DNA from: a virus
Length of the DNA: 34,355 nucleotides
Direction: 5' to 3' (one strand)
Virus record (IMG/VR): IMGVR_UViG_3300020204_000192
Coordinates: 1-34,355 of that record
Part shown: positions 6,173 to 13,407 of the stretch, one piece after another
Layout: each line of letters begins with the position of its first letter
Numbering within the stretch: the stretch's first letter is position 1
Notes under the pieces: generated by a model
The model's database searches: none
What the model saw: only the letters and a program-made list of their open reading frames with translations
Told to the model about the DNA's origin: nothing
Position numbers and translations under genes: made by a program

Positions 6173-6553
6173 TTAATTACCTACGATATACACATCATAC
6201 CCAGTTGCTTTGCTAGATACAATTGGTTTAAGAGAGTCTTTAACCTCAAATTTAATTTCTTCTAACAAATCTTGAGATATACCTGCGATTTTTTTGGGGT
6301 CAGGTTTAAATTCAAATTCACAAACACTATCTGTTACTACGTAATTGATTAAAACACAATCATTTTCTTTTATGGTTTTAATCACCTCTTCCCATAGAGA
6401 TTGATTGTTATTATCATTCTTATTCCATGAAAAGTAAATAGCAGCTACTAAATTGTTATCTACATGTTCAGATTTGTAAATAGGAGATTGAACCTCATTT
6501 AGCATCTTTCCAATTTCTTCTCTAATAATTTGTTTTAATTGTTGTAGTTTCAT
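6173..6553 (-). CDS. Possible internal head protein with CTS-like leader
   Basis: A 126-residue protein starting MKLQQLKQIIREE and then IGKMLNE, giving two potential (I/L)-x-E cleavage sites at residues 10-12 and 18-20. The rest (YKSEHVDNNLVAAIYFSW onward) is a mixed alpha/beta sequence I cannot assign. The shared leader with the two neighbours suggests a common destination rather than a common function. Confidence 0.6.
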   Translation of the reverse strand: MKLQQLKQIIREEIGKMLNEVQSPIYKSEHVDNNLVAAIYFSWNKNDNNNQSLWEEVIKTIKENDCVLINYVVTDSVCEFEFKPDPKKIAGISQDLLEEIKFEVKDSLKPIVSSKATGYDVYIVGN

Positions 6554-6580
6554 TGTTAAAATTATTTGTGATTATACATA

Positions 6581-6757
6581 TTATGAAACTTTAGATAATG
6601 CAAGTATTGTTAATAAAACATCCTTAAATTGAATGCTAGCTTGCTTTTTATCTTCATCACTTAATTTATTATAAATACTTATAATTCTTGATTTATCATA
6701 GGATGGATGATCCCATTTATGATACTTAATTGCTTTTTCTAAATTTTCAAGTGACAT
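6581..6757 (-). CDS. Hypothetical helical protein, 58 aa
   Basis: All-helical, soluble, with the segment KYHKWDHPSYDKSRIISIYN near the start and LSDEDKKQA in the middle. It begins 6 nt after the stop of the 84-aa gene upstream, so it shares that gene's transcript. No family recognised. Confidence 0.55.
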   Translation of the reverse strand: MSLENLEKAIKYHKWDHPSYDKSRIISIYNKLSDEDKKQASIQFKDVLLTILALSKVS

Positions 6758-6763
6758 ATGTTA

Positions 6764-7018
6764 TTAGTTATTAAATAATCCTTCAGATAAATTAATACTT
6801 AACATATTGTCTATATAATCGTATGGGTGCATTCCTGCTATTTCCCTTAGTTTGCTATCACGAGCTAACCACATAACACTACTATATTGTAATTCTTCAA
6901 TAAAATGATTGGATTTCATTTGTTCCAAAATTGCTGTAACTGAATAAGGATACTTATCAGCTTGTGATTCGATTATTGCTTTAGCTTCCGGCTTTAATCG
7001 TTCAAATAGATTTGACAT
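6764..7018 (-). CDS. Hypothetical helical protein, 84 aa
   Basis: Soluble and mainly helical, starting MSNLFERLKPEAKAIIE and ending in LSINLSEGLFNN. It has a promoter at 7036-7067 and the AAAAGTTATG leader. No family recognised. Confidence 0.6.
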   Translation of the reverse strand: MSNLFERLKPEAKAIIESQADKYPYSVTAILEQMKSNHFIEELQYSSVMWLARDSKLREIAGMHPYDYIDNMLSINLSEGLFNN

Positions 7019-7035
7019 AACTTTTGTTTTTTATT

Positions 7036-7067
7036 TAAATATACGAACAATCTCTTAGGGAGCCAAA
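7036..7067 (-). promoter_or_regulatory. Promoter for the 84-aa gene, partly inside the upstream gene
   Basis: TTTG (7064-7067), 20-nt spacer, TATATTTA (7036-7043). The -33 box lies in the last codons of the GIY-YIG gene. The position that holds GTCAT elsewhere reads CTCAC here, so it is a weak match to that class. Confidence 0.8.
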
Positions 7068-7546
7068 TATTCAAGTGAGTTTCTTTTAGCTTGGCTATTC
7101 CTCTTACTGAGTTCTTTAATAAAGGGGTGTTTGTTGCCTCTCACATTTAATGGTAATACATGAGAATTAATTAGTTTTATCTCAACTTGCTTATACTCAG
7201 GATTCAGTTGATATTCTACTTTCATATGTTTATCCATAAACTCATCTACTCCATCTTTAGAATGCCAGTTACCAAATAATAGTGTTGATAGTTTTTGTCT
7301 TAGTATCGATAATGCACCTGCTTTAATGCTTGATAAACTGTGTTTATCAGTTGTGTGCCATTTTAAACGCATTCTAAGATCTCGAGATAAACCTATGTAA
7401 ATCAAAAAATAGTTATTCTTAATAGAGCACCCATCAGTAGAAATCCCTAACTTAGAGGCACCATTTGCATCTACATACCAAAAATAAACTCCACCCTTAT
7501 TGGGGATTGATTTTAAACTTTCAATTATTTGTAGACGTGAAAACAT
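7055..7546 (-). CDS. GIY-YIG nuclease-family protein
   Basis: A 163-residue protein with GVY at 19-21 and YIG at 50-52 in the order expected for the GIY-YIG fold. RDLRMRLKWH (55-64) follows, supplying the usual arginine and histidine. E122 in KQVEIKLI is a candidate for the metal-binding glutamate, and LPLN (131-134) with HPFIKELSKRN matches the C-terminal part of bacterial GIY-YIG proteins. An insertion between the two GIY-YIG strands lengthens the usual spacing. It probably cuts DNA; whether it is a homing or restriction-type enzyme is unclear. It has its own promoter. Confidence 0.75.
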   Translation of the reverse strand: MFSRLQIIESLKSIPNKGGVYFWYVDANGASKLGISTDGCSIKNNYFLIYIGLSRDLRMRLKWHTTDKHSLSSIKAGALSILRQKLSTLLFGNWHSKDGVDEFMDKHMKVEYQLNPEYKQVEIKLINSHVLPLNVRGNKHPFIKELSKRNSQAKRNSLEYLAP

Positions 7547-7560
7547 AACTTTTATTTATT

Positions 7561-7592
7561 TAAATATACGAACAAAATGTCGTATAACCAAG
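7561..7592 (-). promoter_or_regulatory. Promoter, GTCAT class, for the GIY-YIG gene
   Basis: CTTG (7589-7592), 20-nt spacer, TATATTTA (7561-7568), with GTCAT 8 nt upstream of the -33 box. Confidence 0.8.
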
Positions 7593-7616
7593 TTTTTTAT
7601 ATGACTTAGATATAAC

Positions 7617-8006
7617 TTAGTCTCCTGTATAGCTACCTGGGGGGCCACTATATTCACTTGATAAATCAACAGGTTCTAAATCAAAGTTAACAGGCATAAA
7701 ATTTCTCCTTCCATATTTTGTAAAAAGTTCAAATTCCATATCTCCAAATGCGTCTAACCAAGCTTTTTTAAATCTATTAAAATAAAAATCTCTTTTGCTT
7801 GGATTAATATCAAAACGTATAATTTCCTGTTCATTACTCTTAGGAATCATAGCTTCACCACTCACATTATAGTTAATAGAGGGAACATAAAGTGGCTCAT
7901 TTTCTTTACCTGGGATTATGAACATATCTGCGGTGGCATCGGATAACATCATTTTATCTCCAAGATCTTCTGTAAGTATTTCCTTAAGTATTTGAGTTAA
8001 CTTCAT
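7617..8006 (-). CDS. Possible internal head protein with degenerate CTS-like leader
   Basis: A 129-residue protein starting MKLTQILKEILTED, similar in length and hydrophobic pattern to the leaders of the two proteins at 5760-6553. L-T-E at 11-13 is the candidate protease site. The remainder has strands such as MFIIPG and a Pro/Gly-rich end (SSEYSGPPGSYTGD), with no known domain. Confidence 0.55.
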   Translation of the reverse strand: MKLTQILKEILTEDLGDKMMLSDATADMFIIPGKENEPLYVPSINYNVSGEAMIPKSNEQEIIRFDINPSKRDFYFNRFKKAWLDAFGDMEFELFTKYGRRNFMPVNFDLEPVDLSSEYSGPPGSYTGD

Positions 8007-8017
8007 ATATTAGTTTA

Positions 8018-8599
8018 TCATACATATTGAGGAGAATCAGAACGAACAGCTTTTATGTAATCTCTTATTGCAAGTATTTCTTCATAAAAAGTATAAACAT
8101 CAATCGCCTCTTGATTAAGAAGCTTTTCATGAAAACTAATGTTATCAATCAGTTCATCAAGCAGATCGCTATCATTAAATTGCCGTTCTGCTACGGCCGT
8201 TACTACCTCTTTTTCTTGAAAATTATGTTTAACCAAATCAGCATACATATCACTAAATTCATATACCTTAATAGTAACCCATACGCTAAGAGACTTATCC
8301 CAAATGTAAACATACTCCGCCCAACAACCATTAGCTAATTTATGTAGCTGTTCAGTAAATGTTTTACGATCTATTTTAGTAGCTATAGGAGCTTGGGTAT
8401 TAGCAGCATCCCATTGACCGGTTTCCGGACTTAAGGAACTAATATATCCTACATTAGCAATTTCTTTCGCTTTGCTATCTTCATTGTAGTGTGCTCTTAA
8501 GGCCGCACCCACCCCTCTATCATAACCATCGTAATGATTATAAGTTGACGTTAGAATGTTATCTTCGTCCAAATAACAGATTAATGCTCTTGTTGACAT
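8018..8599 (-). CDS. Conserved phage protein of the MSTRALI / HxDGY type
   Basis: A 193-residue protein whose first 60 residues match a family common in phages and plasmids: MSTRALICYL, then YNHYDGYDRGVGAALRAHY, then a GYISSL segment. The family's function is unknown to me. The C-terminal half (from about residue 120) is helical and acidic. It is followed 12 nt later by the 129-aa gene, so the two probably share a transcript. Confidence 0.7.
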   Translation of the reverse strand: MSTRALICYLDEDNILTSTYNHYDGYDRGVGAALRAHYNEDSKAKEIANVGYISSLSPETGQWDAANTQAPIATKIDRKTFTEQLHKLANGCWAEYVYIWDKSLSVWVTIKVYEFSDMYADLVKHNFQEKEVVTAVAERQFNDSDLLDELIDNISFHEKLLNQEAIDVYTFYEEILAIRDYIKAVRSDSPQYV

Positions 8600-8601
8600 A
8601 A

Positions 8602-9009
8602 TTAGAATGATTGTTTATAAATTTCGTTTAAGTTTTTACCTACTGCTATTGCTTCTTGAAAGTTATTGAGACGTCCCCATACTTCAGCCTGACCTGTATG
8701 TCCACTTTTAGCGGTTACATTCCAAATAACATCTCCTGATTCTAAATCACATATCCTAAAATCGTCGTATAAAGAACCAAATACAGGACAATTATTTTTG
8801 AAAAACACGTACACTTTTTCAGTATCGGTATTACGAAGTTTAGTCCAACGTTTTACTTGCTTGAATAGTTTTGTTGCTCTACCTTTTAAGGCTTCATCCT
8901 TACAAAACCAATCGTAGAAATTGTAGCAATCATTTTCACTACCTTCTGAGTCAAGGATTATACCTTGGTCGAATGCTTCGAGTTGTTGTTTGAGGCTTAT
9001 TTTTGTCAT
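8602..9009 (-). CDS. Hypothetical protein, 135 aa
   Basis: Soluble, mixed alpha/beta. A central part has alternating strands (KVYVFFKNNCPVFGSLYDDF, then VIWNVTAKSGHTG). The gene has the AAAAGTTATG leader and stops 3 nt before the next start. The product has no recognised family. Confidence 0.6.
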   Translation of the reverse strand: MTKISLKQQLEAFDQGIILDSEGSENDCYNFYDWFCKDEALKGRATKLFKQVKRWTKLRNTDTEKVYVFFKNNCPVFGSLYDDFRICDLESGDVIWNVTAKSGHTGQAEVWGRLNNFQEAIAVGKNLNEIYKQSF

Positions 9010-9014
9010 AACTT

Positions 9015-9281
9015 TTATTTATTTAAATCGTATACGTCTTCGTAGTATGACATTGGCTCATCTACTCTTCCATGACTAATTAACAAAGATTCTTTAGCTG
9101 AGAACATTAATCTAGTTTCTCGTGTTCCATATACCCAATGATACATTAAATCATTAACCAATTCAGCATAGAAATCAGGGTCATTTTTGATGTCTTCAAG
9201 CGTTGGTGCATATGCATCTTCGATTTGCTGTGTACGATCGATTCTATTAGCATCAATGTACGGATTGTTTTCTTTTGTCAT
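9015..9281 (-). CDS. Hypothetical protein, 88 aa
   Basis: Start set at the ATG at 9281 (MTKENNPYIDANRIDR), which carries the standard AAAAGTTATG leader; a longer frame begins inside the previous gene. Soluble and acidic, with YGTRETRLMFSAKESLL in the second half. It is not recognised. Confidence 0.65.
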   Translation of the reverse strand: MTKENNPYIDANRIDRTQQIEDAYAPTLEDIKNDPDFYAELVNDLMYHWVYGTRETRLMFSAKESLLISHGRVDEPMSYYEDVYDLNK

Positions 9282-9292
9282 AACTTTTATTT

Positions 9293-9490
9293 TTATTTCG
9301 TTACCATTAAAGTTGCTACTACGCATTCCATATCGCGAAACATTTTCGCAGGCATAATACTTTTCAAATCTTCAGTATTGTAATACCTTACTTGGATTGG
9401 CAGCTTGATATTTGCTTTCTTACCTGTGGTGCATTCTACATAATCTACCACCTCTTTGGCAACCATGTAATTTCCTTTTTTCAATGTCAT
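9293..9490 (-). CDS. Hypothetical protein, 65 aa
   Basis: A short, mostly beta protein (NIKLPIQVRYYNTEDL then MECVVATLMVTK). It is driven by the promoter at 9513-9544. The leader is AAAGGTTATG. Function unknown. Confidence 0.6.
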   Translation of the reverse strand: MTLKKGNYMVAKEVVDYVECTTGKKANIKLPIQVRYYNTEDLKSIMPAKMFRDMECVVATLMVTK

Positions 9491-9512
9491 AACCTTTATT
9501 TTTATTATAGAT

Positions 9513-9544
9513 TAAATATACGAACGAAATTTAATTAAGCCAAA
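9513..9544 (-). promoter_or_regulatory. Promoter, GTCAT class, for the unit at 9490
   Basis: TTTG (9541-9544), 20-nt spacer, TATATTTA (9513-9520), with GTCAT 8 nt upstream of TTTGG. The -33 box lies inside the last codons of the upstream 66-aa gene. Confidence 0.85.
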
Positions 9545-9735
9545 CTTTCAATATGACTTTCAGATGACTTTGTTGAGTGCCATTCGCAAATGGCATCAAT
9601 TTCATCAAACGTTAAGCGGTCACTGAGTTCTTCCAACTCGCTTGCAACCTCTTCAGTACAGAAGCCATAGAAATCAATCATTCTGTTGGCTCGTTCTTGC
9701 AGGTGAATAAACCTGCGCGCATTTTCGTTTAACAT
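9535..9735 (-). CDS. 66-aa helical protein, paralogue of 24469-24669
   Basis: Start chosen at 9735 (MLNENARRFIHLQE): an ATG at 9753 lies 3 nt after the -7 box and is unlikely to be in the transcript. With this start the product is 66 residues, exactly the length of its paralogue at 24469-24669 (MKNENVRRFVHLQE). Shared features are RRFxHLQExANxMI, a Tyr-Gly-x-Cys turn and AxELEEL. It is an all-helical protein of unknown function. Confidence 0.7.
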   Translation of the reverse strand: MLNENARRFIHLQERANRMIDFYGFCTEEVASELEELSDRLTFDEIDAICEWHSTKSSESHIESLA

Positions 9736-9756
9736 ATCTTTAACTTTTAACATACT

Positions 9757-9788
9757 TAAATATACGACAAAAGTTATGCTAAGCCAAA
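9757..9788 (-). promoter_or_regulatory. Promoter, GTCAT class, downstream of array 3
   Basis: TTTG (9785-9788), 20-nt spacer, TATATTTA (9757-9764), with GTCAT 8 nt upstream. It drives the 66-aa gene at 9735. Confidence 0.85.
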
Positions 9789-9814
9789 TGTTTGCTATGA
9801 CGTTTATATGACTT

Positions 9815-9915
9815 TTATAGCGCGTTAATTACTAATGCTCTAATGGGTTATGTAGAGCGTTAATAATTAATGCGCTATAAAAATCGTTAGAGCGTTGATA
9901 CTTAACGCACTACAT
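9815..9915. repeat. Array 3 of GCGTTAAT-type palindromic repeats
   Basis: Three copies of the palindrome with linkers including CTAATGGGTTATGTAG. The array ends 27 nt upstream of the -33 box of the promoter at 9757-9788, almost the same distance as in arrays 1 and 2. It ends 4 nt before the stop codon of the lipoprotein gene. Confidence 0.75.
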
Positions 9916-9918
9916 ATT

Positions 9919-11208
9919 TTAAAATTTAGTCCAACCTAATGCCCAATTTGTTGCTCCAAAAGCACCAATGTAAGGTACAGGAGTGAAGAACGAATTTGTC
10001 AATTTGGGATTTGTAAATGAAGCACTATTTAGAATAGGTGAATTTGCAAGTGGTAAATAAAATAAATCCAATTCTAAAGTATTTGCAATTGCATTCCCTT
10101 TATCAGGTGAATTGAAATAATCAAGAATTCCCGCCCAAGCATTTGCCCCATTTGTTTGTTCAAAGTTATTAGTCATATTTACTAACATTACTCGTTCTAA
10201 TTGCAGTAAATTATTCGTAGCATTTGATTGTGCTGCTGCTCCATCAATATGCAATCCGGTTGGATAACCTGTAAAAATTGAATTATAAATCGAAGTGCAA
10301 GTGTTTCTACGTAAGTGCATTGCTCGTCTATATAAACCAGCAGGCGTTCCTGATTGTTTAGGCCCAATTACTGTTATGTTTGAGAAGATAGGAGCAGTTT
10401 GAGGTAAATTAGATGAACCTGTTCCATCGTTATCACTTTCAAACGCGTTTGATTGTGATTGATCTGCAATAGCAGGATCTCTAATAATTAAACCAAATTG
10501 AACCATTCCTCTATAACCAAAATCAGTATCAAAATCATCGTCCCAACATTTGTATGCAATTAAGTTTTTACAATTAACTGTTCCACCAAACCATTCGAAT
10601 CCATCATCCCCCGCATAACTTACTTGAACATTTTCAACTATTGTTTCTCTACCTACACCACCAAATGTTAAGCCATTAATCTCATTATTTGGTTGATAAG
10701 CGATACCTCCATATTCAATACGAACATATTTTAAAATACCCGAATTATCATTATCGTTTGTTCCACCATATGTTGCATCTTGCCCTAACAAACCACCTTC
10801 AATTAAAGCTGTTCCACCAGGTACATTAATAGTAGCATTTCCTAAAATGACTAATCCCCCCCAATCACCATATGTTTTTAGGTTATCAGGTTGTGCTGAT
10901 GTAAATACAATGGGTTGAGTTGAGGTTCCTTCGGCAATAATTTTACTACCACGAGTGATAATTAAAGTGCCTTTAGACGCTTTATCCCCAAAAATAGTAG
11001 TTCCGGGTTGGATAGTTAATGTTGCTCCATTTTTTACAAATACGAATCCACTCAAAACATAAGTACTATCTTTGTACCAAGTAGTATTTTGAGTAATAGG
11101 ACCTGTTATAAATGTTTTAATATCAGGATTTGGGGTGGGTTGTGGGTTATCTTTTTTACAGGAAGTAAAAGTAAGAACCAACAAAAGCAGTAAACTAATT
11201 TTTTTCAT
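9919..11208 (-). CDS. Secreted beta-helix lipoprotein
   Basis: A 429-residue protein with a lipoprotein signal peptide (MKKISLLLLLVLTFTSC, cysteine at 17) followed by KKDNPQPTPNP. The body has repeating short strands and Gly/Asn turns typical of a right-handed parallel beta-helix (for example GATLTIQPGTTIFGD, then GGLVILGNATINVPGG, then LKYVRIEYGG). Similar lipoproteins are common on Bacteroidetes cell surfaces. In a phage it could mask a receptor or act as a morphogenesis or conversion protein, but no catalytic motif is visible. It stands alone between an LpxH-like gene and a repeat array, and could be a recently gained gene. Confidence 0.75.
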   Translation of the reverse strand: MKKISLLLLLVLTFTSCKKDNPQPTPNPDIKTFITGPITQNTTWYKDSTYVLSGFVFVKNGATLTIQPGTTIFGDKASKGTLIITRGSKIIAEGTSTQPIVFTSAQPDNLKTYGDWGGLVILGNATINVPGGTALIEGGLLGQDATYGGTNDNDNSGILKYVRIEYGGIAYQPNNEINGLTFGGVGRETIVENVQVSYAGDDGFEWFGGTVNCKNLIAYKCWDDDFDTDFGYRGMVQFGLIIRDPAIADQSQSNAFESDNDGTGSSNLPQTAPIFSNITVIGPKQSGTPAGLYRRAMHLRRNTCTSIYNSIFTGYPTGLHIDGAAAQSNATNNLLQLERVMLVNMTNNFEQTNGANAWAGILDYFNSPDKGNAIANTLELDLFYLPLANSPILNSASFTNPKLTNSFFTPVPYIGAFGATNWALGWTKF

Positions 11209-11265
11209 AAATTTTAAATTTTAAAGTTAAACATCAATACATATCAGATCAGTATTACTAATGTA

Positions 11266-11952
11266 TTACGCTAATATGACTTTTTTATATAGGCTAAATT
11301 TATTTTCATTATATATTATATATGAATTACTCTCAATCCAATCCCCACAATTAATATAACCATCTCTAATTTCAGGCGTATGAATATGTCCACAAATAAC
11401 TCCCTTACATTTTCGTTTTTCGGCCTGATATTCTAATTGTTTTTCAAAACGTGTTATAAATTTAACAGCTTCTTTTACTTTTAATTTGAGGTATGCACTT
11501 AATGATTTTTTATATCCTAATTTTTTTAAAGTTCTATCAATCCAAATAGCGAGTTCATACCCCCAACTACCCAAATGCCCTAACCACTTTAATTGAATAA
11601 CGCCATCGTATAAATCTCCGTGGGTGATATAATAATCATTCCAAACCATTTCATCTTTAATTTCAATATTTCCTAAAATTAAAGGAGTATAGTTTCGTAA
11701 ATATTCATCGTGATTGCCTGTTATGTAATGGACTTTTGTTCCATTTTTTGAATATGAAAGTATTTTACGAAGAACATTTGTGTGAGATTGAGGCCAATAA
11801 AATCTTTTTTTAAGTAACCACCCATCAATAAAATCACCTACAATAATTAATTCTTTAGGTTCGTATTGTTTTAGGGTTTCTAACAGTTTCTCTGCGTTAC
11901 ATCCCTTAGAACCTAAATGAACATCGGATATAAGTAAAGCGTCTATTTTCAT
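11266..11952 (-). CDS. LpxH-like metallophosphoesterase
   Basis: A 228-residue calcineurin-type phosphoesterase. The start is set at 11952 (MKIDALLISDVHLG), whose ATG overlaps the previous stop as ATGA. Metal-binding motifs are all present: DVHLG (10-14), GDFID (39-43), GNHD (79-82), HGD (111-113) and a later GHIH. Order and spacing fit UDP-2,3-diacylglucosamine diphosphatase-like enzymes of lipid A synthesis, including the YITGNHDEYLR and GDLYDG segments. In a phage it could alter lipid A, the membrane site of adsorption, but a nucleotide substrate is also possible. Confidence 0.75.
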   Translation of the reverse strand: MKIDALLISDVHLGSKGCNAEKLLETLKQYEPKELIIVGDFIDGWLLKKRFYWPQSHTNVLRKILSYSKNGTKVHYITGNHDEYLRNYTPLILGNIEIKDEMVWNDYYITHGDLYDGVIQLKWLGHLGSWGYELAIWIDRTLKKLGYKKSLSAYLKLKVKEAVKFITRFEKQLEYQAEKRKCKGVICGHIHTPEIRDGYINCGDWIESNSYIIYNENKFSLYKKVILA

Positions 11953-12296
11953 TTCCAAAATAATTGAACCAAAATAACCCCTAACGATAAAATTAAGCAA
12001 GCAATCGTTTTAGATGTTAATGGTTCTCCAAACAATAATTGAGCCATAATTGTAAATACAATCACTCCAATTCCAAATCCAATTATTCGGCTTGGCCAAA
12101 TTAATCCGTTGTAAGCATCTACAAAATGTTTTACCGAAGCCATATAAAGCATTGAGATAGGTATTCCCATTAACACTACAAGCCAATAGTTATTCTTAAA
12201 CCAATCGATTTTAAGTGGACCTTGCAACTGATAAAATGTTAATACTTGTGCTATAAACATTATTGCGATTGCGATTATCAAAGATAAAATATTCAT
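11949..12296 (-). CDS. DMT/EamA-like four-helix membrane protein
   Basis: A 115-residue protein with four hydrophobic segments. The end, LFGEPLTSKTIACLILSLGVILVQLFWK split by a short loop, resembles the last helices of drug/metabolite transporter (DMT) half-proteins. The transported compound is unknown. It overlaps both neighbours by 4 nt (ATGA), so it is translationally coupled to the LpxH-like enzyme, which hints at a joint membrane role. Confidence 0.65.
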   Translation of the reverse strand: MNILSLIIAIAIMFIAQVLTFYQLQGPLKIDWFKNNYWLVVLMGIPISMLYMASVKHFVDAYNGLIWPSRIIGFGIGVIVFTIMAQLLFGEPLTSKTIACLILSLGVILVQLFWK

Positions 12297-12367
12297 TTTT
12301 TTGATTCGTATAGTAAAATTAAATAAAAAAATATAATTATAAAAATAATTAAAATAGTTAAAGCCAT
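12293..12367 (-). CDS. 24-residue membrane peptide
   Basis: MALTILIIFIIIFFYLILLY is one hydrophobic helix, followed by ESKK. It starts right after the previous stop (TAAATG) and overlaps the next gene as ATGA. Such tight coupling supports a real peptide, though the low-complexity A/T sequence leaves doubt. Confidence 0.45.
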   Translation of the reverse strand: MALTILIIFIIIFFYLILLYESKK

Positions 12368-12655
12368 TTACTCGGTTTTTTTAAATTTAGGACTACAACC
12401 CAAATAGATTGAGTTTTTGAATGGTGTTACTCTGTGGGTTTTAATCTTATGTTTTTTAATAACTTCATCTACAATTTCAGAAAATTCGTATTCACAAATT
12501 TCATACCCCATAAAATCAATTACCTTTTGCCCATTTTCATCTATGGGGGCGTTATTCACTAATTCATCAAAATCGGCTGATGGGGTGGATGCTTTATATA
12601 GTTTCCTATAGCATTCCCTTATTGCTTCTATTTCTTTTGTTGTTGCGTTCATCAT
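12368..12655 (-). CDS. Hypothetical protein, 95 aa
   Basis: Soluble, with an N-terminal helix (KEIEAIRECYRKLYKA), an acidic middle and a basic end (KHKIKTHRVTPFKNS, then SPKFKKTE). Two adjacent ATG codons (12655 and 12652) are possible starts and overlap the stop of the phosphatase gene. No family recognised. Confidence 0.6.
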   Translation of the reverse strand: MMNATTKEIEAIRECYRKLYKASTPSADFDELVNNAPIDENGQKVIDFMGYEICEYEFSEIVDEVIKKHKIKTHRVTPFKNSIYLGCSPKFKKTE

Positions 12656-13371
12656 AATTTTCCTACTTTAAGTTCACCATCGTATATTAAATATTCTTTT
12701 GAAGGTAGAGCATCAATCATATAGTATTTACCCCCCATTGATTTATCTGTTGTTTTTATATCAATAGATTTAACTTCGGTGTGTCCTACGATTTGTATAA
12801 ATCTACCTTTGATAGAATCTTTTCCTCTTTTTTTATTTGACCATAACAAAGATCGTGGACGAATCCAAATTGGTGATTGAACTACATCATCACCATAGGG
12901 GTCCCACCCATTAAATTTAAAAATAGATGGGGTGTATGTGAATGTTTCATTTAATTTCTCAACCAAATTATCACAATTCCACATATTTCTAAACCATCTA
13001 TCCATAAATACTGAAGATACACCTGCGTGTGTGCATAGGAACTTATCAAACGAGTATGCCATTTGAAGATGTTCCATATTTTCTTTCAGCACCATTTCTA
13101 TATCAAATTTAAGAGCAGGTTGAAAACCACTATAAGTTTGACCAACATTCATATAATGAAAGTCGTGATTACCTACTAATAGGATAACCTCTTTACCGCT
13201 TGTTTTTTTATATTCAATTATTTCTTTGAAATTATGAATTTGGTCTATGCCAGGTATATCAAAACTATCAAAGTAATCTCCAATAAAGATAACCCTATCA
13301 GCGTTTTCTTTTGCTACAATGTCCTTCCAAATTGGACGGCCATGGATATCTCCAATGAATATTGTTTTCAT
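12652..13371 (-). CDS. Metallophosphoesterase, lambda-PP-like
   Basis: A 239-residue phosphoesterase with GDIHGR (7-12), GDYFDSFD (31-38) and GNHD (67-70), and later histidines (CTHAG, VGHTE) that complete the two-metal site. The GDxHG and GDYFDxxD pattern is that of phage serine/threonine protein phosphatases and related enzymes. The target is unknown. The ATG lies only 3 nt after the -7 box at 13375, implying a nearly leaderless mRNA; the start cannot be later because GDIHG begins at residue 7. Confidence 0.85.
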   Translation of the reverse strand: MKTIFIGDIHGRPIWKDIVAKENADRVIFIGDYFDSFDIPGIDQIHNFKEIIEYKKTSGKEVILLVGNHDFHYMNVGQTYSGFQPALKFDIEMVLKENMEHLQMAYSFDKFLCTHAGVSSVFMDRWFRNMWNCDNLVEKLNETFTYTPSIFKFNGWDPYGDDVVQSPIWIRPRSLLWSNKKRGKDSIKGRFIQIVGHTEVKSIDIKTTDKSMGGKYYMIDALPSKEYLIYDGELKVGKL

Positions 13372-13374
13372 ACT

Positions 13375-13406
13375 TAAATATACAAAATAATTTTTATATT
13401 TTCAAA
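13375..13406 (-). promoter_or_regulatory. Promoter for the phosphatase gene
   Basis: TTTG (13403-13406), 20-nt spacer, TATATTTA (13375-13382). No GTCAT box. It starts the unit 12652-12367 and beyond. Confidence 0.8.
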
Positions 13407-13407
13407 T

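Noticed and set aside
12978-13371. Calling the phosphatase at 12652-13371 a second LpxH-like enzyme
   Set aside because: It has GDIHGR and GDYFDSFD, as in protein-phosphatase-like enzymes, instead of the DVHLG and GDFID found in the LpxH-like protein.
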